From Bog-159 sp035499555 (GTDB taxonomy: Bacteria; Acidobacteriota; Terriglobia; Bryobacterales; Bryobacteraceae), in contig DATJYO010000070.1 in assembly GCA_035499555.1 (NCBI GenBank), positions 1-64,000 on the forward strand: a stretch of DNA of 64,000 nt. Reading direction: 5' to 3'. This document shows, piece by piece, positions 22,568-32,339 of this stretch (position 1 is its first letter; every line of letters begins with the position of its first letter). The translations under genes were made by a program, and so were the position numbers. The notes below the pieces were generated by a model. It was not told the origin of the DNA. It did no database searches and worked only from the letters and a program-made list of their open reading frames with translations.

Positions 22568-24780
22568 GCACCATCGCGATTACCCCGGACCTGATCGCGC
22601 AGCATCAGCTCACCGCGGCGGAATACCAGAAGATCGTGGACATTCTGGGGCGGGAGCCGAGCTACACGGAGTTGGGCGTGTTCAGCGTGATGTGGAGCGA
22701 GCACTGCTCGTACAAGAGCTCGCGCCTGCACCTGAAGAAGCTGCCCACGCGCGGCAAGCTGGTGGTGCAGGGGCCGGGCGAGAACGCGGGCATCATCGAC
22801 GCGGGCGGCGGGTACGTGATCGCCTTCAAGATCGAATCGCACAATCATCCCAGCTTCATCGAGCCGTTTCAGGGCGCGGCGACGGGCGTAGGCGGCATTC
22901 TGCGGGACATTTTCACCATGGGCGCGCGTCCCATCGCGGTGCTGGACTCGCTGCGCTTCGGCCCGCTGGACGATCCGGAAGCCGGGCCGCGCAACCGGCG
23001 CATCCTGCAGGGCGTGGTGGCGGGCATCGCGCATTACGGCAACTGCTTCGGGGTGCCCACGGCGGGCGGCGAATGCGTGTTCGAGCGGTGTTACAACGGC
23101 AATCCGCTGGTGAACGTATTCGCGCTGGGGGTGGCGAAGAAGGAAGACATCTTCTACGCGCGGGCGGCGGGCGCCGGGAACCCGGTGATTTACGTGGGCG
23201 CGAAGACGGGGCGCGACGGCATACACGGCGCGTCGATGGCGTCGGCGGAGTTCACGGAGGAATCCAAGCAGAAGCGGCCCAACGTGCAGGTGGGCGATCC
23301 GTTCCTGGAGAAGCTGCTGCTGGAGGCGTGCCTGGAAGCCATGCAGACGGGCGCCATCGTGGGCATACAGGACATGGGTGCGGCCGGGCTGACCTGTTCG
23401 ACGTGCGAGATGGGGAGCCGGGGCGGCACGGGGATCGAGATCGAGCTGGATCTGGTGCCGCAGCGCGAGACGGGCATGACGCCGTACGAGATCATGCTTT
23501 CCGAGTCGCAGGAGCGCATGCTGCTGGTGGCGGAGAAGGGAAGGGAAGAGGAAGTCTTCCGGGTGTTCCGGAAATGGGGCCTGGACGCGGTCACCATCGG
23601 AAGAGTGACGAGTGACGGACTGCTGCGCGTCCGGCAACACGGCAACATCGTGGCCGAGATCCCCAACCGGGAACTGGCGGACGAAGCTCCGCTCTACGAC
23701 CGTCCGCACGTGGAATCGCCGGCGCGCCGGATGGCGCCTGCGAAGGCGCTGCCGGCGGGGGACTTGAACGCGGCGCTGGAGAAGCTGCTGGCGGCTGGGG
23801 ATATCTGCTCGAAGCGGTACATCTGGGAACAGTACGACTACCAGGTGCGCACGAATACCATCGCCGGACCGGGGTGCGACGCGGCCATCGTGCGCATCAA
23901 GGAAAACGGCACGTCGGTGGCTATGTCGCTGGACGGCAACGGGCGCTACAGCTACCTGTCGCCGCGCGAAGGCGCGAAGCTGGCGGTGGCGGAGTGCTGC
24001 CGGAACCTGGCGACGGTGGGGGCCCATCCGGTGGCGGCGACCAACTGCCTGAACTTCGGCAATCCGGAGCGGCCGGAGATCATGGGCCAACTGGCGGAGG
24101 CTATCGAAGGCATGGCCGAAGCCTGCCGCTTTTTCGAGACGCCAATCACGGGAGGCAATGTCAGCCTCTACAACGAGACGTTGGGGGAGGGCATCTGGCC
24201 CACGCCGGTGATGGGCATCGTGGGGTTGCTGAAGACCGCCGCGCCGGTGGCGCGCGACTTCAAAACTCCGGGCCGTCCGGTCGTGCTGCTGGGCGGAGCG
24301 GGCACCTGCGACGAAACCCATTTCGGCGGTACGGAATACGCGAAAGTAATGCTGGACGAGATGTGGGGCCTGCCGCCGGCGCTGGACATGGAACACGAGC
24401 GGCGGGTACACGACGCCATGCGCGAGATCGTGGGCGAGGGCCTGGCCGAATCCGCGCACGACGTGAGCGACGGCGGCCTGGCGGTGGCCCTGGCGGAGTG
24501 CTGCCTGGGCGGGGTGGGCGCGGCGCTCGACCTGGACTCGGACCTGGCGCCCGAATTTCTGTTGTTCCACGAAGGGCCGTCACGGATCCTGGTGGCCACG
24601 GCGGATCCGGCCCGGGTGGCGGAGATCGCGGCGCGTCACCGGGTGCCAGCGCCGCAGGCAGGGCTTACCATGAAATCAGGGATGGCGATCGCGAATCGCG
24701 GCGCCATGCTGGTTTCGATCACCCTGGATCGCCTGCAGTCGATTTACAATGGATCGCTCGAAAGCCAGCTTCAATCATAA
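22564..24780 (+). CDS. purL: Phosphoribosylformylglycinamidine synthase, synthetase subunit
   Basis: A 738-residue ATP-dependent FGAM synthase of the short (PurLQS) type. It has the N-terminal VMWSEHCSYKSS motif and the ATP/substrate loop IESHNHPSFIEPFQGAATGVGG (about residues 94-113), with the second AIRS-like half containing GNGRYSYLSP and VSDGGLAVALAE. The length matches small PurL and not the ~1300-residue fused enzyme. It overlaps purQ by four bases, and purF starts two bases after its stop. No purS gene, normally needed by short PurL, is in or next to this cluster. Confidence 0.96.
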   Translation: MSTIAITPDLIAQHQLTAAEYQKIVDILGREPSYTELGVFSVMWSEHCSYKSSRLHLKKLPTRGKLVVQGPGENAGIIDAGGGYVIAFKIESHNHPSFIEPFQGAATGVGGILRDIFTMGARPIAVLDSLRFGPLDDPEAGPRNRRILQGVVAGIAHYGNCFGVPTAGGECVFERCYNGNPLVNVFALGVAKKEDIFYARAAGAGNPVIYVGAKTGRDGIHGASMASAEFTEESKQKRPNVQVGDPFLEKLLLEACLEAMQTGAIVGIQDMGAAGLTCSTCEMGSRGGTGIEIELDLVPQRETGMTPYEIMLSESQERMLLVAEKGREEEVFRVFRKWGLDAVTIGRVTSDGLLRVRQHGNIVAEIPNRELADEAPLYDRPHVESPARRMAPAKALPAGDLNAALEKLLAAGDICSKRYIWEQYDYQVRTNTIAGPGCDAAIVRIKENGTSVAMSLDGNGRYSYLSPREGAKLAVAECCRNLATVGAHPVAATNCLNFGNPERPEIMGQLAEAIEGMAEACRFFETPITGGNVSLYNETLGEGIWPTPVMGIVGLLKTAAPVARDFKTPGRPVVLLGGAGTCDETHFGGTEYAKVMLDEMWGLPPALDMEHERRVHDAMREIVGEGLAESAHDVSDGGLAVALAECCLGGVGAALDLDSDLAPEFLLFHEGPSRILVATADPARVAEIAARHRVPAPQAGLTMKSGMAIANRGAMLVSITLDRLQSIYNGSLESQLQS

Positions 24781-24782
24781 CC

Positions 24783-26192
24783 ATGCCTGACAAATTCCAC
24801 GACGAATGCGGCGTATTCGCGGTATTCGGCCATCCAGAGGCCGCCAAGATGGCATATCTGGGGCTGCACGCGCTGCAGCATCGCGGGCAGGAGAGCGCGG
24901 GGGTTTGCACCAGCGACGGCAACCAGGTCCACTGTCACAAAGCCATGGGGCATGTGGCGGAGATCTTCACCAACGAGGTCCTGGCGAAGCTGCCGGGCAA
25001 GCTGGCGATCGGGCACACGCGATACTCCACGGCCGGCGACACGGTGCTGCTGAACGCGCAGCCGTTCTCGGTGGCGTGCAACAAGGGTCGGGTGGCGGTG
25101 GCGCACAACGGCAACATCACCAACGCCATCGAAGTGCGGGCGGAACTGGAACGGCAGGGATCGATTTTCCAGGCCAACAGCGACACGGAAGTGATCCTGC
25201 ACCTGGTGGCGCACTCTTCGGAACGCACGCTGGCGGGCGCGCTGCGGGATGCGCTGCTGCAGATCGAGGGCGCGTTTTCGCTGGTGTTCCTGGCGGAAGA
25301 CCGCATCATCGTGGCGCGCGATCCGAACGGCTTCCGCCCGCTGGCCATGGGCCAGATGGAATTGAACGGGCGGGCCTGCTACGTATTCGCGTCGGAGACG
25401 TGCGCCTTCGACCTGATCGGCGCGGCGTACCTGCGGGACGTGGAGCCGGGCGAGATGATCATCGTAGGGCCGGAAGGCGTCACGCGGGAGCGGTATTCGC
25501 CGGCGCGGCCGCTGGCGCAGTGCGCGTTCGAGCACGTGTACTTCGCGCGTCCGGATTCGATAGTGTTCGGACGCGCGGTGCAGGAATCGCGGGAGATGCT
25601 GGGACGGCTGCTGGCGCGCGAGTATCCGGCGGATGCCGACCTGGTGGTGCCGGTGCCGGACTCCGGGGTGGCGGCGGCGCTGGGGTATTCGGCCGAGTCG
25701 GGGCTGCCGTTCCGCCACGCGCTGATCCGCAACCACTATGTGGGCCGCACGTTCATCGAGCCGTCGCAGGCCATCCGCGATTTCGGGGTGAAGCTGAAGC
25801 TCAACCCGGTGCGCTACCTGCTGGAGGGCAAGAGCGTGGTGCTGGTGGACGATTCGATCGTGCGCGGCACCACCAGCCGCAAGATCGTGCGCATGGTGCG
25901 GCAGGCGGGCGCGCGCGAAGTACACCTGCGCATCTCCTGCCCGCCCACGATCTCGCCGTGTTTCTACGGCGTGGATACGCCCACCAAGCGGGAGCTGATC
26001 GCCTCGAATAACAGCGTGGAAGACATCCGCAAATTCGTGGAAGCCGACACGCTGGGCTATCTATCGCTGGCGTCGCTGCGCGAGGCGGTGGGCGACAGCG
26101 AGCGGCACGAATATTGTTATGCGTGCTACTCGGGCAACTATCCCACGGAGCTGGTGAACATCGAGCAGTTGATGCACAACGGCAAGTGCTGA
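24783..26192 (+). CDS. purF: Amidophosphoribosyltransferase
   Basis: A 469-residue enzyme for the first step of purine synthesis (PRPP to phosphoribosylamine). A short propeptide ends before Cys9 in DECGVFAVFG, the catalytic N-terminal nucleophile after cleavage. The PRPP-binding loop is VVLVDDSIVRGTTS near residue 360. Cysteines in LAQCAFEHVY, ISPCFYG and YCYACY correspond to the 4Fe-4S ligands of the Bacillus-type enzyme, so this is probably the iron-sulfur form. ATG 24783 is two bases from the purL stop; the frame is open far upstream inside purL, but that part is not coding. Confidence 0.96.
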   Translation: MPDKFHDECGVFAVFGHPEAAKMAYLGLHALQHRGQESAGVCTSDGNQVHCHKAMGHVAEIFTNEVLAKLPGKLAIGHTRYSTAGDTVLLNAQPFSVACNKGRVAVAHNGNITNAIEVRAELERQGSIFQANSDTEVILHLVAHSSERTLAGALRDALLQIEGAFSLVFLAEDRIIVARDPNGFRPLAMGQMELNGRACYVFASETCAFDLIGAAYLRDVEPGEMIIVGPEGVTRERYSPARPLAQCAFEHVYFARPDSIVFGRAVQESREMLGRLLAREYPADADLVVPVPDSGVAAALGYSAESGLPFRHALIRNHYVGRTFIEPSQAIRDFGVKLKLNPVRYLLEGKSVVLVDDSIVRGTTSRKIVRMVRQAGAREVHLRISCPPTISPCFYGVDTPTKRELIASNNSVEDIRKFVEADTLGYLSLASLREAVGDSERHEYCYACYSGNYPTELVNIEQLMHNGKC

Positions 26193-26216
26193 AATACGGG
26201 CGGGAGGCCGGCATTC

Positions 26217-26651
26217 ATGCGGATCGTATACGCGGCGGCGATCGGAAGTCTGCTCATCGGGCTCTGCGGATGTAAGCAGGCGATCCCGGGCGGAAGCTCG
26301 GATGACCAGGCGCTCTGGCAGGGTACCTGGAAGCTGGTCTCGGTTACCGAAAACGGCCGGGTGCAATCCGCCGACATGCAATGGGTGGTGAGCGGCGATC
26401 ATTACAACATCGTGGTGAACCAACAGCGCGGCGCCGACCCTTACAACATCACGCTGGATCCGGCCCACGGCCGGGTGGACGTATTCCACCACGAGACGCC
26501 CGCCGGAACTTATGGCGGCAAGCTGAAGGGGATCTACAAGGTCTCGGCGGACCACCTGACGGTCTGCTACGATATGACCGGCGCCACTTATCCGGCTTCT
26601 TTTGACGCGGGGCCCGGCTCACACCGGGGCTTGTTTGAGTTTCAGCGATAG
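26217..26651 (+). CDS. TIGR03067-domain lipoprotein
   Basis: A 144-residue small lipoprotein. The signal peptide ends at a lipobox (LCGC, +1 Cys near residue 19). The mature part begins with LWQGTWKLVSVTENGRV and contains GIYKVSADHLTVCYD, the two hallmarks of TIGR03067, a domain of unknown function common in Planctomycetes and Acidobacteria. A ribosome site (GGGAGG) lies 10 bases before ATG 26217. It follows purF by 24 bases and may be transcribed with it, but no purine link is evident. It converges on the ADOP gene. Confidence 0.8.
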   Translation: MRIVYAAAIGSLLIGLCGCKQAIPGGSSDDQALWQGTWKLVSVTENGRVQSADMQWVVSGDHYNIVVNQQRGADPYNITLDPAHGRVDVFHHETPAGTYGGKLKGIYKVSADHLTVCYDMTGATYPASFDAGPGSHRGLFEFQR

Positions 26652-26665
26652 CAGCGGGACGCCGA

Positions 26666-29536
26666 CTATTCCTGGCGCAGAGCCACCAGCGGATCGACGC
26701 GGGTGGCGCGGCGCGCCGGGATATAACAGGCGATCAAGGCCACCAGCAGCAGGAGCACGGTGACGCCGGCGAGGGTCAGCGGATCGCTGGGCTTGACGTC
26801 GTAAAGCATGCTGGCCAGCAGGCGGGTGACGGCCACCGATCCGGCGATGCCGATGGCCACGCCGATGGCGGCCAGCGTCACGCCGTGGCGGACCACGCGG
26901 CTCAGCACCTGGCCGGCGGGCGCGCCGAGCGCCACGCGAATGCCGATTTCGCGCGTGCCGCGGGTCACTTCATGGGCCAGCAGGCCGTAGATTCCGATGG
27001 ACGCCAGCAGCAATGCCGCCAGGCCAAACAGGCTGGAGAGGCGCGCGATCAGGCGTTCCTGGAACAGCAAGGCATCGATCTGCTGCTGCTGCGTCTTGAC
27101 GTTCACGACGGGGATGCCGTTGCCGGCCTGCCGCACCACCTGGCGCACGTCGGGAGCGAGGGCCAGGGGATCGCGCGTGGTGCGCAGCTCGAAGGAGCCG
27201 CCGGCCGAGGCGGGGACGTAAATGGTGGGACTGATGGCCCGCCGCAGACTGTCGTATTTGGTGTCGCGTACGACGCCCACGATCTGCCAGCCGGCGCGGG
27301 GCGTGCCATCCGGATCGTCGGCGGGGTCGGGCCGGTAATCGCCGAAGTTCCGGCCCAGGGGATCGCCTTTCGGAAAGTAGGAGTGGATGAACGTTTCGTT
27401 GACGATGGCGGGCACCAGCACCTGGGCTCTCTGTTTCTTGTCGGCGCCCACCTTGGCGGCCAGTTCGTATTCTTCGGGCTTAAACAGGCGGCCCCGATCG
27501 ACCGGGATTTTCATGGTTTCAAAGAAGCGGGGACCGACCGGGAGAAAGTCGGCATCCCGCGTGGCCTTGGGAGGCGTGCCCGGTAAGTGGAAGTCAGTGG
27601 TCCAGAGGCTTCCGCTGAGCAGCACCATATCCGAGTAACTGGCCGCGGTCACGCCGGGGATGGCGGCGAAGCGGTCGCGGAGGTCGCGATAGAATTCGGC
27701 AAGGCGCTCGTCTTTGTAGTGGGTCAGAGTGCTGTCAACCTCGAAGGTGAGCAGGTTGTCGGTGGCAAAGCCGGGATCGAGATGGCGCAGATTCTGGAGG
27801 GTATGCACCACCAGTCCGGCTCCCACCAGCACGACGACGGTGAGCGCCACCTGGGTCACTACCAGGATATTGCCGAGGCGGAAGCGGCCCTGGCGGGCAT
27901 TGACGGCGCCGGCGCCGTCTTTCAAGGCCGGGGTGAGATCGATGCGCATAGAACGCAGCGCCGGCGCCAGGCCGAATAAGATTCCGGTGAGGAGGGCAGC
28001 CGCCAGGGTAAAGCCGAGGACCCGGAAATCCGGATCGGCCGAGAGTCGAAGCGGCCGGCCGGTGTCATTCATGGCAAAGTCGATCAGAGCGCGGGCGCCC
28101 CACCAGGCCAGGAGGACACCCAGGGCGCCGCCCAACGTGGAGAGCGTAACGCTTTCGGTGAGCAGTTGACGAACCAGCCGGCCGCGGGCGGCGCCCAGGG
28201 CCAGACGCACGGCGATCTCCTTCTGGCGCGCCACGGCGCGGGCCAGCAGGAGCCCGGCGACATTGGCGCAGCCGATCAACAGGACGATGCCGACGGCGAT
28301 CATCAGGACGTATAGCAGCGTGGAGATACGGCCGCGCAGGCCCGACAAGCCATCCTGTGCGGAGACCAGCGTGATCGCGGGCGCATCCTGAGGCTTGGCC
28401 ATGGGCTTATCGGCGTGCATCAGATTATTCAGGAAGAGGGCGGTGAGCTGGCTTTGCGCCGCCGCGGGATCGATGCCGGGTTTCAGACGGCCGGCGGCCA
28501 CGATCCAGAAGGAACCGGCATCTTCCTCGTGCGGCGTCCAGGCGTAGCGTTGCTGCAGATTGCGGCGCTGGATCAGGGGCACCGAAAGATCGCGGAAGTT
28601 ACCGGGCGTGAGATAGGCGAAGGATTCCGCGGCTACGCCGACGATAGTGAAGGGAAGCCCATTCAGGTCCAGGGTCTTGCCGATGATGGAGCGGTCGCCG
28701 CCGAACTGGCGCTGCCAGTAGGCGTACTGCAACACGGCCACCGCGGGCGCGCCCGGCGTGTCATCGGCCGGAACCAATACGCGTCCGGCAGCCGGGCTGA
28801 CGCCGAGCGTCTGGAAATAGTCGCCCGAGACGTATTGTCCGTCGGCCTGATGGACACTGCCATGTCCGCTGACGGTGATGGCGCCGGCGCCCGCAAATTC
28901 GGCCAGGCTGGTGAAGGGGCCGTGCTGGCGGACGTCCTCCAGGAAGGGCTTGGAGAAAGAGCAACTGTGCGCATCGTTCTCCACATTGCTGTGGGCGCAA
29001 TCGCCGTAGGAGCTTTCGCTGTGCGCGTTGATCTTGCCGCGCGCGGACCATTTAAGCAGCATGAGGTGCCGCGGATCGCGCACGGGCAGCGATTTGAGCA
29101 TGACCGCGTCGATGAGGCTGAAGATTGCGGTATTGGCCCCGATGCACAGGGCCATGGTGAGCACGGCCACGGCGGTGAAGCCGGGGTGCTTGGCCAGCAC
29201 GCGCAGGCCGTAGAGCACGTCGCGGCTCCAGCCGGCGAACCAGGTGAGCTTTCCATGTTCGCGCAGATCGCGGTCTTCGGCGGCATTCTGCCAGGCGGTC
29301 ATAGCGGATTCCTTCCAACGGTGAGATTCTTCCAACTCGCGGGCCAGGGCGTCCCAATCGGGGATGTGGCGGCGGGCGACCTGGCCGGCCTGTTCTTCGT
29401 CCGCGCCGAGGCGCTGCGCTTCGCCCGCCGCGTCTTCGAGCTGGCGGGCGACTTCTTCGATGATTTCGGCTTCCCGCTCGGGGGTGAACCCGTGCAGGCG
29501 CAGGTGGCGGCGGACGTAGGCGGACCAGTCAGGCAT
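26666..29536 (-). CDS. ADOP-type ABC permease with N-terminal soluble domain
   Basis: A 956-residue inner-membrane permease. Residues 1-~85 form the soluble helical domain typical of PadR-linked ADOP proteins (FTPEREAEIIEEVARQLEDA), followed by the first MacB/FtsX unit (TM FTAVAVLTMALCIGANTAIFSLIDAV from ~118) and a second unit from about 570, ending IPARRATRVDPLVALRQE. The start at ATG 29536 lies inside the end of padR (eight-base overlap, ATGCCTGA), so translation is coupled. By family knowledge these units export small molecules or peptides and are controlled by the adjacent PadR; the substrate is unknown. No ATPase gene is next to it. Confidence 0.92.
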   Translation of the reverse strand: MPDWSAYVRRHLRLHGFTPEREAEIIEEVARQLEDAAGEAQRLGADEEQAGQVARRHIPDWDALARELEESHRWKESAMTAWQNAAEDRDLREHGKLTWFAGWSRDVLYGLRVLAKHPGFTAVAVLTMALCIGANTAIFSLIDAVMLKSLPVRDPRHLMLLKWSARGKINAHSESSYGDCAHSNVENDAHSCSFSKPFLEDVRQHGPFTSLAEFAGAGAITVSGHGSVHQADGQYVSGDYFQTLGVSPAAGRVLVPADDTPGAPAVAVLQYAYWQRQFGGDRSIIGKTLDLNGLPFTIVGVAAESFAYLTPGNFRDLSVPLIQRRNLQQRYAWTPHEEDAGSFWIVAAGRLKPGIDPAAAQSQLTALFLNNLMHADKPMAKPQDAPAITLVSAQDGLSGLRGRISTLLYVLMIAVGIVLLIGCANVAGLLLARAVARQKEIAVRLALGAARGRLVRQLLTESVTLSTLGGALGVLLAWWGARALIDFAMNDTGRPLRLSADPDFRVLGFTLAAALLTGILFGLAPALRSMRIDLTPALKDGAGAVNARQGRFRLGNILVVTQVALTVVVLVGAGLVVHTLQNLRHLDPGFATDNLLTFEVDSTLTHYKDERLAEFYRDLRDRFAAIPGVTAASYSDMVLLSGSLWTTDFHLPGTPPKATRDADFLPVGPRFFETMKIPVDRGRLFKPEEYELAAKVGADKKQRAQVLVPAIVNETFIHSYFPKGDPLGRNFGDYRPDPADDPDGTPRAGWQIVGVVRDTKYDSLRRAISPTIYVPASAGGSFELRTTRDPLALAPDVRQVVRQAGNGIPVVNVKTQQQQIDALLFQERLIARLSSLFGLAALLLASIGIYGLLAHEVTRGTREIGIRVALGAPAGQVLSRVVRHGVTLAAIGVAIGIAGSVAVTRLLASMLYDVKPSDPLTLAGVTVLLLLVALIACYIPARRATRVDPLVALRQE

Positions 29537-29861
29537 GGCTGGGCCGCACGATCTGGTTGATGGTGGCCACAAATTCGTCCCAGGCGCTGCGCTGGGCCTT
29601 GAGGAACTTACGTCCGGCGGGCGTGAGGCGGTAACAGCGGCGGCGGCGCTCGCTGGGCTTTTCGACCCAGCGGCCGGCGATCAGGCCGCGGTCCTCCAGG
29701 CGGAACAGGATGGGGTAGAGCGAGCCGATCCGGAAGCGGATCTGGCCGTTGGTGCGCTCCTCGATCAACTTGCCGAGGTCGTAGCCATGGCGGGGGCGGG
29801 CCTCCAACAACGTGAGGACCAGGAGTTCGGCGCTGCCTTTGCTCAAGTCGCGATTAAACAT
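29529..29861 (-). CDS. PadR-family transcriptional repressor
   Basis: A 110-residue winged-helix regulator. The PadR core is clear: LLVLTLLEARPRHGYDLGKL, followed by RIGSLYPILFRLEDRGLI and the wing RRRCYRLTPAGRKFL. It lacks the long C-terminal dimerisation domain of classical PadR, as do the short ADOP-linked members. It starts at ATG 29861 and its stop overlaps the permease start, so it is a likely controller of that permease and of itself. A good promoter lies only 13 bases upstream. Confidence 0.93.
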   Translation of the reverse strand: MFNRDLSKGSAELLVLTLLEARPRHGYDLGKLIEERTNGQIRFRIGSLYPILFRLEDRGLIAGRWVEKPSERRRRCYRLTPAGRKFLKAQRSAWDEFVATINQIVRPSHA

Positions 29862-29874
29862 GATGCTTCCGGGA

Positions 29875-29904
29875 ATTATACTTCTGTGACGAATATCGAA
29901 GCAA
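29875..29904 (-). promoter_or_regulatory. Predicted promoter of padR-ADOP
   Basis: On the minus strand TTGCTT (29899-29904) and a perfect TATAAT (29875-29880) are 18 bases apart. Initiation would fall about seven bases before the padR ATG, giving a nearly leaderless transcript. The promoter is in the gap after mtnA, so padR is not dependent on mtnA transcription. Confidence 0.65.
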
Positions 29905-29920
29905 TAGGTTAGGCGGCAAA

Positions 29921-29930
29921 TTCTTAAGAA
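29921..29930. repeat. Perfect 10-bp palindrome upstream of padR promoter
   Basis: TTCTTAAGAA is a perfect palindrome 16 bases upstream of the padR -35 box and four bases from the mtnA stop. It may be an operator or UP-like site. It is short and A/T-rich, so it could also be chance. Confidence 0.3.
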
Positions 29931-29934
29931 GCTG

Positions 29935-30960
<1,026 letters not shown>

Positions 30961-30996
30961 GTCGCAACGAAATTCCAGGGTAGCAGAGGGACCTGC

Positions 30997-31200
30997 TCAG
31001 TCCGGGAAGTGCATGCGCCGCAGGACGCCGTCCACCGGATCGCTCATCCGGCGGTTGCCGACCTCCTGCACGGTGTGCGCTCCGCAGTAGGAGCGATCCC
31101 GCGGCAGGCAGCCATCCGCAATGCATAAGGCCAGCTCCGGTTCCGACTCGAGCGGGCCGCTCGCGCGCAGAGACTCATCCCTCCTCCGCGGCGCCCCGCG
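30997..31200 (-). other. Possible small Cys/His-rich frame lacking a normal start
   Basis: A 67-codon open frame on the minus strand ends with TGA at 30997. It contains a zinc-finger-like C-x4-C-x7-C-x2-H pattern (ALCIADGCLPRDRSYCGAHT) and acidic, protein-like composition. It is bounded upstream by TAG (31201-31203), with no ATG, GTG or TTG before the cysteine region. A strong GGAGGAGGG sits next to an ATG in a shifted frame just upstream, so a frameshift or a CTG start is possible. It may be a broken gene or a chance frame. Confidence 0.3.
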
Positions 31201-31208
31201 CTAAAATA

Positions 31209-31229
31209 AGACCAGACAATCAAAGGTCT
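31209..31229 (+). promoter_or_regulatory. Inverted repeat covering the amrS ribosome site
   Basis: AGACC (31209-31213) pairs with GGTCT (31225-31229) around an 11-base loop that includes AAAGG, the likely ribosome site; a second nested pair CAGAC/GTCTG is offset by three bases. Folding in the mRNA would partly hide the ribosome site four bases before ATG 31233. It could alternatively be a DNA operator. Confidence 0.35.
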
Positions 31230-31232
31230 GAT

Positions 31233-32336
31233 ATGGAGACCTTGGCTGAACAACTCTCGGCGCAGGTCCACGAGGGCGATCTTTGGGAAGCTCTCGATTC
31301 CAACCGGGTCCGCTGCTACGCTTGTGGACACGCTTGTCCGATTCCTTCCGGTTTTGCGGGCGTGTGCAAGGTGCGTTTCAATCGGGGGGGAAAGCTGTAT
31401 GTGCCCTACGGATACGTGAGCGCGCTGCACGCCGATCCGATCGAGAAGAAGCCGTTCTTTCACGCCCTGCCAGGGACGCGGGCCCTCAGCTTCGGCATGC
31501 TGGGCTGCGATCTGCACTGCGGATACTGCCAGAACTGGGTCACTTCGCAGGCCTTGCGGGACTACCGCGCGTCGCTGGACTTCACCCGCATTACGCCGCG
31601 CGAGATCGTGGAGGCGGCGCGCCGCGCCGGCGCCTCCAGCGTCATCAGCACGTACAATGAGCCGCTGATCACCGCCGAATGGGCGGTGGCCGTCTTCCGG
31701 GAGGCGCGCGCCGCCGGCCTGACTACCGGCTTCGTCTCCAACGGCAATGGGACGCCGCAGGTGCTCGACTATCTGCGTCCGTGGGTGGATCTCTACAAGG
31801 TAGATCTGAAGAGCTTCGACGATCGCCACTATCACGAGCTGGGCGGGCGGCTGGGTCCGATTCTGGATTCCATCCGGCGCATACACGAGATGGGATTTTG
31901 GCTGGAGACGGTGACGCTGGTGGTTCCGGGGTTCAACGATGCGGAGGCGGAGTTGACCGCCATGGCGGAATTTCTGGCCGGCATTTCACTGGATATTCCC
32001 TGGCACGTCACGGCCTTTCACGAAGACTACAAAATGTTCGGGCAGGGCAACACGCGCGCGCGGACCCTGCAGCGCGCAGCGGAGATCGGGCAGGCGGCGG
32101 GGCTGCGTTATGTTTACGCGGGAAATCTGCCCGGGCAGCTGGACCGGCTCGAAAGTACGTATTGTCCGCGCTGCGCGACGGCGGTCATCGAGCGGACCGG
32201 GTTCCGGGTGTTGCGCAACCGGCTGACCGAAGACGGGCGTTGTCCGGTGTGCGCGGAGGCGATACCGGGCGTCTGGCGCGGCGTACCGCGCGAGTCGCAC
32301 GACGTTCATCTGCTGTTGAACGGCCGATGTGGGTGA
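31233..32336 (+). CDS. amrS: AmmeMemoRadiSam system radical SAM enzyme
   Basis: A 367-residue radical SAM protein of the AmmeMemoRadiSam system. The cluster motif C92-x3-C96-x2-C99 (GCDLHCGYCQNW) is intact, and an N-terminal cysteine set (Cys28, 31, 35, 45) resembles a zinc ribbon or extra cluster site, as in PflA-like AmrS proteins. A C-terminal CPRC...CPVC pair (near residues 309-345) could bind another metal. The reaction is unknown. It starts at ATG 31233 with AAAGG upstream. The MEMO-AMMECR1 fusion follows after three bases, so the two are one operon. Confidence 0.92.
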   Translation: METLAEQLSAQVHEGDLWEALDSNRVRCYACGHACPIPSGFAGVCKVRFNRGGKLYVPYGYVSALHADPIEKKPFFHALPGTRALSFGMLGCDLHCGYCQNWVTSQALRDYRASLDFTRITPREIVEAARRAGASSVISTYNEPLITAEWAVAVFREARAAGLTTGFVSNGNGTPQVLDYLRPWVDLYKVDLKSFDDRHYHELGGRLGPILDSIRRIHEMGFWLETVTLVVPGFNDAEAELTAMAEFLAGISLDIPWHVTAFHEDYKMFGQGNTRARTLQRAAEIGQAAGLRYVYAGNLPGQLDRLESTYCPRCATAVIERTGFRVLRNRLTEDGRCPVCAEAIPGVWRGVPRESHDVHLLLNGRCG

Positions 32337-32339
32337 CAT

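Noticed and set aside
22387..24570. A 727-codon frame on the minus strand opposite purL
   Set aside because: Arg/His-rich, no domain, and purL is unmistakable on the other strand.
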